DNA of 64,000 nt from Brassica napus (lineage: Eukaryota; Streptophyta; Magnoliopsida; Brassicales; Brassicaceae). The notes beneath the pieces were generated by a model, which ran no database searches, was not told the origin of the DNA, and worked only from the letters and a program-made list of their open reading frames with translations. A program made the translations under genes and the position numbers. Of this stretch, positions 1 to 12,619 are shown in pieces. How positions within the stretch are numbered: the stretch's first letter is position 1; every line of letters starts with the position of its first letter. Where the stretch lies: assembly GCF_020379485.1 (NCBI RefSeq), contig NW_026014680.1, positions 1 to 64,000 of the forward strand, in the 5' to 3' direction.

Positions 1-3000
1 AAAATCTATGGGCTAACCCCTACAAAAATATTGAGTTTTTGGTAATACTTTATATACTGAAGCCTATAATCTTTAGTGTTTTTTTAAAATTTCTACCATA
101 TTCTAATTTGTATTAATGTATGCTAAACTCTTTTTCATGGTAAATGAGCATCGTTCAATTGTTTTTATCAATTAATTTAGTAAAACTTCATAATACCTAC
201 CCTAAATCGATGGAATAACCACTATAAAAATTATTTTCTTGATAAACGGAGACGACAAAGGCTCCAAACCTCTTTGAACATCATCATATGTTAGTGCAGG
301 ATGCAACTAGGCATTAAAACAATATTGTCATATTTTTTGAAATTTTCTCAAAATCTATGGGCTAACCCCTACAAAATATTGAGTTTTTGGTAAATACTTT
401 ATATACTGAAGCCTATAATCTTTAGTGTTGTTTTAAAATTTCTACCATATTCTACATTTGTATTAATGTATGCTAAACTCTTTTTCATGGTAAATGAGCA
501 TCGTTCAATTGTTTTTATCAATTAATTTAGTAAAACTTCATAATACTCCCTAAATCGATGGAATAACCACTATAAAATTATTATTTTCTTGATAAACGGA
601 GACGACAAAGGCTCCAAACCTCTTTGAACATCATCATATGTTAGTGCAGGATGCAACTAGGCATTAAAACAATATTGTCATATTTTTTGAAATTTTCTCA
701 AAATCTATGGGCTAACCCCTACAAAAATATTGAGTTTTTGGTAAATACTTTATATACTGAAGCCTATAATCTTTAGTGTTGTTTTAAAATTTCTACCATA
801 TTCTACATTTGTATTAATGTATGCTAAACTCTTTTCATGGTAAATGAGCATCGTTCAATTGTTTTTATCAAATAATTTAGTAAAACTTCATAATACTCCC
901 TAAATCGATGGAATAACCACTATAAAATTATTATTTTCTTGATAAACGGAGACGACAAAGGCTCCAAACCTCTTTGAACATCATCATATGTTAGTGCAGG
1001 ATGCAACTAGGCATTAAAACAATATTGTCATATTTTTTGAAATTTTCTCAAAATCTATGGGCTAACCCCTACAAAAATATTGAGTTTTTGGTAAATACTT
1101 TATATACTGAAGCCTATAATCTTTAGTGTTGTTTTAAAATTTCTACCATATTCTACATTTGTATTAATGTATGCTAAACTCTTTTTCATGGTAAATGAGC
1201 ATCGTTCAATTGTTTTTATCAATTAATTTAGTAAAACTTCATAATACTCCCTAAATCGATGGAATAACCACTATAAAGTTATTATTTTCCTGATAAACGG
1301 AGACGACAAAGGCTCCAAACCTCTTTGAACATCATCATATGTTAGTGCAGGATGCAACTAGGCATTAAAACAATATTGTCATATTTTTTGAAATTTTCTC
1401 AAAATCTATGGGCTAACCCCTACAAAAATATTGAGTTTTGGTAAATACTTTATATACTGAAGCCTATAATCTTTAGTGTTGTTTTAAAATTTCTACCATA
1501 TTCTACATTTGTATTAATGTATGCTAAACTCTTTTCATGGTAAATGAGCATCGTTCAATTTTTTTTATCAATTAATTTAGTAAAACTTCATAATACTCCC
1601 TAAATCGATGGAATAACCACTATAAAATTATTATTTTCTTGATAAACGGAGACGACAAAGGCTCCAAACCTCTTTGAACATCATCATATGTTAGTGCAGG
1701 ATGCAACTAGGCATTAAAACAATATTGTCATATTTTTTGAAATTTTTCTCAAAATTATGGGTTAATATATACTGAAGCCTATAATCTTTAGTGTTGTTTT
1801 AAAATTCATACCATATTCTACATTTGTATTAATGTATGCTAAACTCTTTTTCATGGTAAATGAGCATCGTTCAATTGTTTTTTATCAATTAATTTAGTAA
1901 AACTTCATAATACTCCCTAAATCGATGGAATAACCACTATAAAATTATTATTTTCTTGATAAACGGAGACGACAAAGGCTCCAAACCTCTTTGAACATCA
2001 TCATATGTTAGTGCAGGATGCAACTAGGCATTAAAAGAATATTGTCATATTTTTTGAAAATTTCTCAAAATCTATGGGCTAACCCCTACAAAATATTGAG
2101 TTTTTGGTAAATACTTTATATACTGAAGTTATAAATATTGAGTTTTTGGTAAATACTTTATATACTGAAGCTTATAATCTTTATGTTGTTTTAAAATTTC
2201 TACCATATCTTAAATTTGTATTATGTATGCTAAACTCTTTTTCATGGTAAATGAGCATCGTTCAATTTTTTTTTATCAATTAATTTAGTAAAACTTCATA
2301 TATACTACTCCCTAAATCGATGAATAACCACTATAAAATTATTATTTTCTTGATAAACGGAGACGACAAAGGCTCCAAACCTCTTTGAACATCATCATAT
2401 GTTAGTGCAGGATGCAACTAGGCATTAAAACAATATTGTCATATTTTTTGAAATTTTCTCAAAATCTATGGGCTAACCCCTACAAAAATATTGAGTTTTT
2501 GGTAAATACTTTATATACTGAAGCCTATAATCTTTAGTGTTGTTTTAAAATTTCTACCATATTCTACATTTGTATTAATGTATGCTAAACTCTTTTTCAT
2601 GGTAAATGAGCATCGTTCAATTGTTTTTATCAATAATTTAGTAAAACTTCATAATACTCCTAAAAATCGATGGAATAACCACTATAAAATTATTATTTTC
2701 TTGATAAACGAGACGACAAAGGCTCCAAACCTCTTTCAACATCATCATATGTTAGTGCAGGATGCAACTAGGCATTAAAACAATATTGTCATATTTTTTG
2801 AAATTTTCTCAAAATCTATGGGCTAACCCCTACAAAAATATTGAGTTTTTGGTAAATACTTTATATACTGAAGCCTATAATCTTTAGTGTTGTTTTAAAA
2901 TTTCTACCATATTCTACATTTGTATTAATGTATGCTAAAACTCTTTTCATGGTAAATGAGCATCGTTCAATTGTTTTTATTCAATTAATTTAGTAAAACT

Positions 3001-6000
3001 TCATAATACCCCTAAATCGATGGAATAACCACTATAATTATTATTTTCTTGATAAACGGAGACGACAAAGGCTCCAAACCTCTTTGAACATCATCATATG
3101 TTAGTGCAGGATGCAACTAGGCATTAAAAAAATATTGTCATATTTTTTGAAATTTTCTCAAAATCTATGGGCTAACCCCTACAAATATATTGAGTTTTTG
3201 GTAAATACTTTATATACTGAAGCCTATAATCTTTAGTGTTGTTTTAAAATTTCTATACCATATTCTACATTTGTATTAATGTATGCTAAACTCTTTTTCA
3301 TGGTAAATGAGCATCGTTCAATTTTTTAATCAATTAATTTAATAAAACTTCATAATACTCTAAATCGATGGAATAACCACTATAAAATTATTATTTTCTT
3401 GATAAACGGAGACGACAAAGGCTCCAAACCTCTTTGAACATCATCATATGTTAGTGCAGGATGCAACTAGGCATTAAAACAATATTGTCATATTTTTTTA
3501 AAATTTTCTCAAATCTATGGGCTAACCCCTAAAAATATATTGAGTTTTTGGTAAATACTTTATATACTGAAGCCTATAATCTTTAGTGTTGTTTTAAAAT
3601 TTCTACCATATTCTACATTTGTATTAATGTATGCTAAACTCTTTTTCATGGTAAATGAGCATCGTTCAATTGTTTTTATCAATTAATTTAGTAAAACTTC
3701 ATAATACTCCCTAAATCGATGGAATAACCACTATAAAATTATTATTTTCTTGATAAACGGAGACGACAAAGGCTCCAAACCTCTTTGAACATCATCATAT
3801 GTTAGTGCAGGATGCAACTAGGCATTAAAACAATATTGTCATTTTTTTGAAATTTTCTCAAAATCTATGGGCTAACCCCTACAAAATATTGAGTTTTTGG
3901 TAAATACTTTATATACTGAAGCCTATAATCTTTAGTGTTGTTTTAAAATTTCTACCATATTCTACATTTGTATTAATGTATGCTAAACTCTTTTTCATGG
4001 TAAATGAGCATCGTTCAATTGTTTTATCAATAATTGTAAAACTTCAAATACTACTCCCTAAATCGATGGAATAACCACTATAAAATTATTATTTCTTGAT
4101 AAACGGAGACGACAAAGGCTCCAAACCTCTTTGAACATCATCATATGTTAGTGCAGGATGCAACTAGGCATTAAAACAATATTGTCATATTTTTTGAAAT
4201 TTTCTCAAAATCTATGGGCTAAACCCCTACAAAAATATTGAGTTTTTGGTAAATACTTTATATACAAGCCTATAATCTTTAGTGTTGTTTTAAAATTTCT
4301 ACACCATTCTACATTTGTATTAATGTATGCTAAACTCTTTTTCATGGTAAATGAGCATCGTTCAATTGTTTTTATCAATTAATTTAGTAAAACTTCATAA
4401 TACTCTAACTCCCTAAATCGATGAATAACCACTATAAAATTATTATTTTCTTGATAAACGGAGACGACAAAACTCCAAACCTCTTTGAAGATCATCATAT
4501 GTTAGTGCAGGATGCAACTAGGCATTAAAACAATATTGTCATATTTTTTGAAATTTTCTCAAAATCTATGGGCTAACCCCTACAAAAATATTGAGTTTTT
4601 GGTAAATACTTTATATACTGAAGCCTATAATCTTTAGTGTTGTTTTAAATTTTCTATACATATTCTACATTTGTATTAATGTATGCTAAACTCTTTTTCA
4701 TGGTAAATGAGCATCGTTCAATGTTTTTTATCAATTAATTTAATAAAACTTCATAATACTCTATAAATCGATGGAATAACCACTATAAAATTATTATTTC
4801 TTGATAAACGGAGACACAAAGGCTCCAAACCTCTTTGAACATCATCATATGTTAGTGAAGGATGCAACTAGGCATTAAAACAATATTGTCATATTTTTTG
4901 AAATTTTCTCAAAATCTATGGGCTAACCCCTACAAAATATTGAGTTTTTGGTAAATACTTTATATACTGAAGCCTATAATCTTTAGTGTTGTTTTAAAAT
5001 TTCTACCATATTCTACATTTGTATTAATGTATGCTAAACTCTTTTTCATGGTAAATGAGCATCGTTCAATTGTTTTTATCAATTAATTTAGTAAAACTTC
5101 ATAATACTCCCTAAATCGATGGAATAACCACTATAAATTATGATTTTCTTGATAAACGGAGACGACAAAGGCTCCAAACCTCTTTGAACATCATCATATG
5201 TTAGTGCAGGATGCAACTAGGCATTAAAACAATATTGTCATATTTTTTGAAATTTTTCAAAATCTATGGGCTAACCCCTACAAAAATATTGAGTTTTTGG
5301 TAAATACTTTATATACTGAAGCCTATAATCTTTAGTGTTGTTTTAAAATTTCTACCATATTCTACATTTGTATTAATGTATGCTAAACTCTTTTTCATGG
5401 TAAATGAGCATCGTTCAATTTTGTTTTATCAAATTAATTTATAAACTTCATAATAACTACCCCCTAAATCGATGGAATAACCACTATAAATTATTATTTT
5501 CTTGATAAACGGAGACACAAGCTCCAAACCTCTTTGAACATCATCATATGTTAGTGCAGGATGCAACTAGGCATTAAAAAATATTGTCATATTTTTTGAA
5601 ATTTTCTCAAAATCTATGGGCTAACCCCTACAAAAATATTGAGTTTTTGGTAAATACTTTATATACAAAGCCTATAATCTTTAGTGTTGTTTTAAAATTT
5701 CTACCATATTCTACATTTGTATTAATGTATGCTAAACTCTTTTTCATGGTAAATGAGCATCGTTCAATTGTTTTTATCAATTAATTTAGTAAAACTTCAT
5801 AATACTCCCTAAATCGATGGAATAACCACTATAAAATTATTATTTTCTTGATAAACGGAGACGACAAAGGCTCCAAACCTCTTTGAACATCATCATATGT
5901 TAGTGCAGGATGCAACTAGGCATTAAAACAATATTGTCATATTTTTTTGAAATTTTCTCAAAATCTATGGATGCTAACCCCTACAAAAATATTGAGTTTT

Positions 6001-9000
6001 TGGTAAATACTTTATATACTGAAGCCTATAATCTTTAGTGTTGTTTTAAAATTTCTACCATATTCTACATTTGTATTAATGTATGCTAAACTCTTTTTCA
6101 TGGTAAATGAGCATCGTTCAATGTTTTTTATCAATTAATTTAGTAAAACTTCATAATACTCCTAAATCGATGGAATAACCACTATAAAATTTATTTTCTT
6201 GATAAACGGAGACGACAAAGGCTCCAAACCTCTTTGAACATCATCATATGTTAGTGCAGATGCAACTAGGCATTAAAACAATATTGTCATATTTTTTGAA
6301 ATTTTCTCAAAATCTATGGGCTAACCCCTACAAAAATATTGAGTTTTTGGTAAATACTTTATATACTGAAGCCTATAATCTTTAGTGTTGTTTTAAAATT
6401 TCTACCATATTCTACATTTGTATTAATGTATGCTAAACTCTTTTTCATGGTAAATGAGCATCGTTCAATTGTTTTTATCAATTAATTTAGTAAAACTTCA
6501 TAATACTCCCTAAATCGATGGAATAACCACTATAAATTATTATTTTCTTGATAAACGGAGACGACAAAGGCTCCAAACCTCTTTGAACATCATCATATGT
6601 TAGTGCAGGATGCAACTAGGCATTAAAACAATATTGTCATATTTTTTGAAATTTTCTCAAAATCTATGGGCTAACCCCTACAAAATATTGAGTTTTTGGT
6701 AAATACTTTATATACTGAAGCCTATAATCTTTAGTGTTGTTTTAAAATTTCTACCATATTCTACATTTGTATTAATGTATGCTAAACTCTTTTTCATGGT
6801 AAATGAGCATCGTTCAATTGTTTTTATCAATTAATTTAGTAAAACTTCATAATACTCCCTAAATCGATGGAATAACCACTATAAAATTATTATTTTCTTG
6901 ATAAACGGAGACGACAAAGGCTCCAAACCTCTTTGAACATCATCATATGTTAGTGCAGGATGCAACTAGGCATTAAAACAATATTGTCATATTTTTTGAA
7001 ATTTTCTCAAAATCTATGGGCTAACCCCTACAAAAATATTGAGTTTTTGGTAAATACTTTATATACTGAAGCCTATAATCTTTAGTGTTGTTTTAAAATT
7101 TCTACCATATTCTACATTTGTATTAATGTATGCTAAACTCTTTTTCATGGTAAATGAGCATCGTTCAATTGTTTTTATCAATTAATTTAGTAAAACTTCA
7201 TAATACTCCCTAAATCGATGGAATAACCACTATAAATTATTATTTTCTTGATAAACGGAGACGACAAAGGCTCCAAACCTCTTTGAACATCATCATATGT
7301 TAGTGCAGGATGCAACTAGGCATTAAAACAATATTGTCATATTTTTTGAAATTTTCTCAAAATCTATGGGCTAACCCCTACAAAAATATTGAGTTTTTGG
7401 TAAATACTTTATATACTGAAGCCTATAATCTTTAGTGTTGTTTTAAAATTTCTACCATATTCTACATTTGTATTAATGTATGCTAAACTCTTTTTCATGG
7501 TAAATGAGCATCGTTCAATTGTTTTTATCAATTAATTTAGTAAAACTTCATAATACTCCCTAAATCGATGGAATAACCACTATAAAATTATTATTTTCTT
7601 GATAAACGGAGACGACAAAGGCTCCAAACCTCTTTGAACATCATCATATGTTAGTGCAGGATGCAACTAGGCATTAAAACAATATTGTCATATTTTTTGA
7701 AATTTTCTCAAAATCTATGGGCTAACCCCTACAAAAATATTGAGTTTTTGGTAAATACTTTATATACTGAAGCCTATAATCTTTAGTGTTGTTTTAAAAT
7801 TTCTACCATATTCTACATTTGTATTAATGTATGCTAAACTCTTTTTCATGGTAAATGAGCATCGTTCAATTGTTTTTATCAATTAATTTAGTAAAACTTC
7901 ATAATACTCCCTAAATCGATGGAATAACCACTATAAAATTATTATTTTCTTGATAAACGGAGACGACAAAGGCTCCAAACCTCTTTGAACATCATCATAT
8001 GTTAGTGCAGGATGCAACTAGGCATTAAAACAATATTGTCATATTTTTTGAAATTTTCTCAAAATCTATGGGCTAACCCCTACAAAAATATTGAGTTTTT
8101 GGTAAATACTTTATATACTGAAGCCTATAATCTTTAGTGTTGTTTTAAAATTTCTACCATATTCTACATTTGTATTAATGTATGCTAAACTCTTTTTCAT
8201 GGTAAATGAGCATCGTTCAATTGTTTTTATCAATTAATTTAGTAAAACTTCATAATACTCCCTAAATCGATGGAATAACCACTATAAAATTATTATTTTC
8301 TTGATAAACGGAGACGACAAAGGCTCCAAACCTCTTTGAACATCATCATATGTTAGTGCAGGATGCAACTAGGCATTAAAACAATATTGTCATATTTTTT
8401 GAAATTTTCTCAAAATCTATGGGCTAACCCCTACAAAATATTGAGTTTTTGGTAAATACTTTATATACTGAAGCCTATAATCTTTAGTGTTGTTTTAAAA
8501 TTTCTACCATATTCTACATTTGTATTAATGTATGCTAAACTCTTTTTCATGGTAAATGAGCATCGTTCAATTGTTTTTATCAATTAATTTAGTAAAACTT
8601 CATAATACTCCCTAAATCGATGGAATAACCACTATAAAATTATTATTTTCTTGATAAACGGAGACGACAAAGGCTCCAAACCTCTTTGAACATCATCATA
8701 TGTTAGTGCAGGATGCAACTAGGCATTAAAACAATATTGTCATATTTTTTGAAATTTTCTCAAAATCTATGGGCTAACCCCTACAAAATATTGAGTTTTT
8801 GGTAAATACTTTATATACTGAAGCCTATAATCTTTAGTGTTGTTTTAAAATTTCTACCATATTCTACATTTGTATTAATGTATGCTAAACTCTTTTTCAT
8901 GGTAAATGAGCATCGTTCAATTGTTTTTATCAATTAATTTAGTAAAACTTCATAATACTCCCTAAATCGATGGAATAACCACTATAAAATTATTATTTTC

Positions 9001-12000
9001 TTGATAAACGGAGACGACAAAGGCTCCAAACCTCTTTGAACATCATCATATGTTAGTGCAGGATGCAACTAGGCATTAAAACAATATTGTCATATTTTTT
9101 GAAATTTTCTCAAAATCTATGGGCTAACCCCTACAAAAATATTGAGTTTTTGGTAAATACTTTATATACTGAAGCCTATAATCTTTAGTGTTGTTTTAAA
9201 ATTTCTACCATATTCTACATTTGTATTAATGTATGCTAAACTCTTTTTCATGGTAAATGAGCATCGTTCAATTGTTTTTATCAATTAATTTAGTAAAACT
9301 TCATAATACTCCCTAAATCGATGGAATAACCACTATAAATTATGATTTTCTTGATAAACGGAGACGACAAAGGCTCCAAACCTCTTTGAACATCATCATA
9401 TGTTAGTGCAGGATGCAACTAGGCATTAAAACAATATTGTCATATTTTTTGAAATTTTCTCAAAATCTATGGGCTAACCCCTACAAAAATATTGAGTTTT
9501 TGGTAAATACTTTATATACTGAAGCCTATAATCTTTAGTGTTGTTTTAAAATTTCTACCATATTCTACATTTGTATTAATGTATGCTAAACTCTTTTTCA
9601 TGGTAAATGAGCATCGTTCAATTGTTTTTATCAATTAATTTAGTAAAACTTCATAATACTCCCTAAATCGATGGAATAACCACTATAAAATTATTATTTT
9701 CTTGATAAACGGAGACGACAAAGGCTCCAAACCTCTTTGAACATCATCATATGTTAGTGCAGGATGCAACTAGGCATTAAAACAATATTGTCATATTTTT
9801 TGAAATTTTCTCAAAATCTATGGGCTAACCCCTACAAAAATATTGAGTTTTTGGTAAATACTTTATATACTGAAGCCTATAATCTTTAGTGTTGTTTTAA
9901 AATTTCTACCATATTCTACATTTGTATTAATGTATGCTAAACTCTTTTTCATGGTAAATGAGCATCGTTCAATTGTTTTTATCAATTAATTTAGTAAAAC
10001 TTCATAATACTCCCTAAATCGATGGAATAACCACTATAAAATTATTATTTTCTTGATAAACGGAGACGACAAAGGCTCCAAACCTCTTTGAACATCATCA
10101 TATGTTAGTGCAGGATGCAACTAGGCATTAAAACAATATTGTCATATTTTTTGAAATTTTCTCAAAATCTATGGGCTAACCCCTACAAAAATATTGAGTT
10201 TTTGGTAAATACTTTATATACTGAAGCCTATAATCTTTAGTGTTGTTTTAAAATTTCTACCATATTCTACATTTGTATTAATGTATGCTAAACTCTTTTT
10301 CATGGTAAATGAGCATCGTTCAATTGTTTTTATCAATTAATTTAGTAAAACTTCATAATACTCCCTAAATCGATGGAATAACCACTATAAAATTATTATT
10401 TTCTTGATAAACGGAGACGACAAAGGCTCCAAACCTCTTTGAACATCATCATATGTTAGTGCAGGATGCAACTAGGCATTAAAACAATATTGTCATATTT
10501 TTTGAAATTTTCTCAAAATCTATGGGCTAACCCCTACAAAAATATTGAGTTTTTGGTAAATACTTTATATACTGAAGCCTATAATCTTTAGTGTTGTTTT
10601 AAAATTTCTACCATATTCTACATTTGTATTAATGTATGCTAAACTCTTTTTCATGGTAAATGAGCATCGTTCAATTGTTTTTATCAATTAATTTAGTAAA
10701 ACTTCATAATACTCCCTAAATCGATGGAATAACCACTATAAAATTATTATTTTCTTGATAAACGGAGACGACAAAGGCTCCAAACCTCTTTGAACATCAT
10801 CATATGTTAGTGCAGGATGCAACTAGGCATTAAAACAATATTGTCATATTTTTTGAAATTTTCTCAAAATCTATGGGCTAACCCCTACAAAAATATTGAG
10901 TTTTTGGTAAATACTTTATATACTGAAGCCTATAATCTTTAGTGTTGTTTTAAAATTTCTACCATATTCTACATTTGTATTAATGTATGCTAAACTCTTT
11001 TTCATGGTAAATGAGCATCGTTCAATTGTTTTTATCAATTAATTTAGTAAAACTTCATAATACTCCCTAAATCGATGGAATAACCACTATAAAATTATTA
11101 TTTTCTTGATAAACGGAGACGACAAAGGCTCCAAACCTCTTTGAACATCATCATATGTTAGTGCAGGATGCAACTAGGCATTAAAACAATATTGTCATAT
11201 TTTTTGAAATTTTCTCAAAATCTATGGGCTAACCCCTACAAAAATATTGAGTTTTTGGTAAATACTTTATATACTGAAGCCTATAATCTTTAGTGTTGTT
11301 TTAAAATTTCTACCATATTCTACATTTGTATTAATGTATGCTAAACTCTTTTTCATGGTAAATGAGCATCGTTCAATTGTTTTTATCAATTAATTTAGTA
11401 AAACTTCATAATACTCCCTAAATCGATGGAATAACCACTATAAAATTATTATTTTCTTGATAAACGGAGACGACAAAGGCTCCAAACCTCTTTGAACATC
11501 ATCATATGTTAGTGCAGGATGCAACTAGGCATTAAAACAATATTGTCATATTTTTTGAAATTTTCTCAAAATCTATGGGCTAACCCCTACAAAAATATTG
11601 AGTTTTTGGTAAATACTTTATATACTGAAGCCTATAATCTTTAGTGTTGTTTTAAAATTTCTACCATATTCTACATTTGTATTAATGTATGCTAAACTCT
11701 TTTTCATGGTAAATGAGCATCGTTCAATTGTTTTTATCAATTAATTTAGTAAAACTTCATAATACTCCCTAAATCGATGGAATAACCACTATAAAATTAT
11801 TATTTTCTTGATAAACGGAGACGACAAAGGCTCCAAACCTCTTTGAACATCATCATATGTTAGTGCAGGATGCAACTAGGCATTAAAACAATATTGTCAT
11901 ATTTTTTGAAATTTTCTCAAAATCTATGGGCTAACCCCTACAAAATATTGAGTTTTTGGTAAATACTTTATATACTGAAGCCTATAATCTTTAGTGTTGT

Positions 12001-12268
12001 TTTAAAATTTCTACCATATTCTACATTTGTATTAATGTATGCTAAACTCTTTTTCATGGTAAATGAGCATCGTTCAATTGTTTTTATCAATTAATTTAGT
12101 AAAACTTCATAATACTCCCTAAATCGATGGAATAACCACTATAAAATTATTATTTTCTTGATAAACGGAGACGACAAAGGCTCCAAACCTCTTTGAACAT
12201 CATCATATGTTAGTGCAGGATGCAACTAGGCATTAAAACAATATTGTCATATTTTTTGAAATTTTCTC
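1..12268 (+). repeat. Left, heterogeneous part of the satellite array
   Basis: Thirty-five monomers with spacing mostly 347-354 bp. Differences from the consensus are mainly single-base losses or gains in A, T or C runs (for example ACAAAAATATT to ACAAAATATT), a few substitutions, and two strongly rearranged copies between 1751 and 2460. Variation is heaviest in the first 6.3 kb and thins out to the right; from 9462 to 11919 all spacings are 351, with one last 350-bp copy at 11919-12268. This pattern fits the approach to an array edge, or a block that has escaped homogenisation, lying to the left of the window. Part of the homopolymer variation may be sequencing error. Confidence 0.85.
1751..2460 (+). 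repeat. Two adjacent rearranged monomers: a 316-bp contraction and a 394-bp expansion
   Basis: The copy at 1751-2066 lacks about 35 bases of its first part, jumping from GGGTTAA directly to TATATACTGAAGCC. The next copy, 2067-2460, carries a direct duplication of 38 bases (2091-2128 and 2133-2170, offset 42) of almost the same segment. Together the two copies have nearly the length of two normal monomers (710 against 702), so loss and gain look related. Replication slippage or unequal exchange in register with the TATATACTGAAG motif would explain both. Confidence 0.8.
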
Positions 12269-12619
12269 AAAATCTATGGGCTAACCCCTACAAAAATATT
12301 GAGTTTTTGGTAAATACTTTATATACTGAAGCCTATAATCTTTAGTGTTGTTTTAAAATTTCTACCATATTCTACATTTGTATTAATGTATGCTAAACTC
12401 TTTTTCATGGTAAATGAGCATCGTTCAATTGTTTTTATCAATTAATTTAGTAAAACTTCATAATACTCCCTAAATCGATGGAATAACCACTATAAAATTA
12501 TTATTTTCTTGATAAACGGAGACGACAAAGGCTCCAAACCTCTTTGAACATCATCATATGTTAGTGCAGGATGCAACTAGGCATTAAAACAATATTGTCA
12601 TATTTTTTGAAATTTTCTC
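12269..12619 (+). repeat. Reference satellite monomer (351 bp) with weak two-part internal similarity
   Basis: This copy represents the array consensus. Within it, the first 48 bases (from 12269) align without gaps to a second segment starting about 202 bases later (12471), with roughly three quarters of positions identical. Shared landmarks are ATCTATGGGCTAACCCC against ATCGATGGAATAACCAC. Weaker similarity continues beyond (AAGCCTATAATCTTT against AGGCTCCAAACCTCTTT; ATGCTAAACT against ATGCAACTA). This suggests that the 351-bp unit arose as a dimer of diverged subunits, now about 202 and 149 bp long. The monomer also holds the perfect 10-bp palindrome ACAATATTGT near its 3' end and an ATCGAT site. 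No transcription or RNA-gene signal is evident. Confidence 0.7.

Noticed and set aside
2578..2778. 66-codon ORF in the satellite
   Set aside because: It exists only because an indel in this copy removed a stop; the other copies close the frame and no protein motif is present.
5584..5784. 66-codon ORF in the satellite
   Set aside because: Same explanation; the indel pattern of one monomer creates it and it is not conserved between copies.
12269..12619. Arabidopsis-type 178-bp centromere repeat
   Set aside because: Half-length fits roughly, but I could not match the sequence to that repeat; family identity needs a database search.
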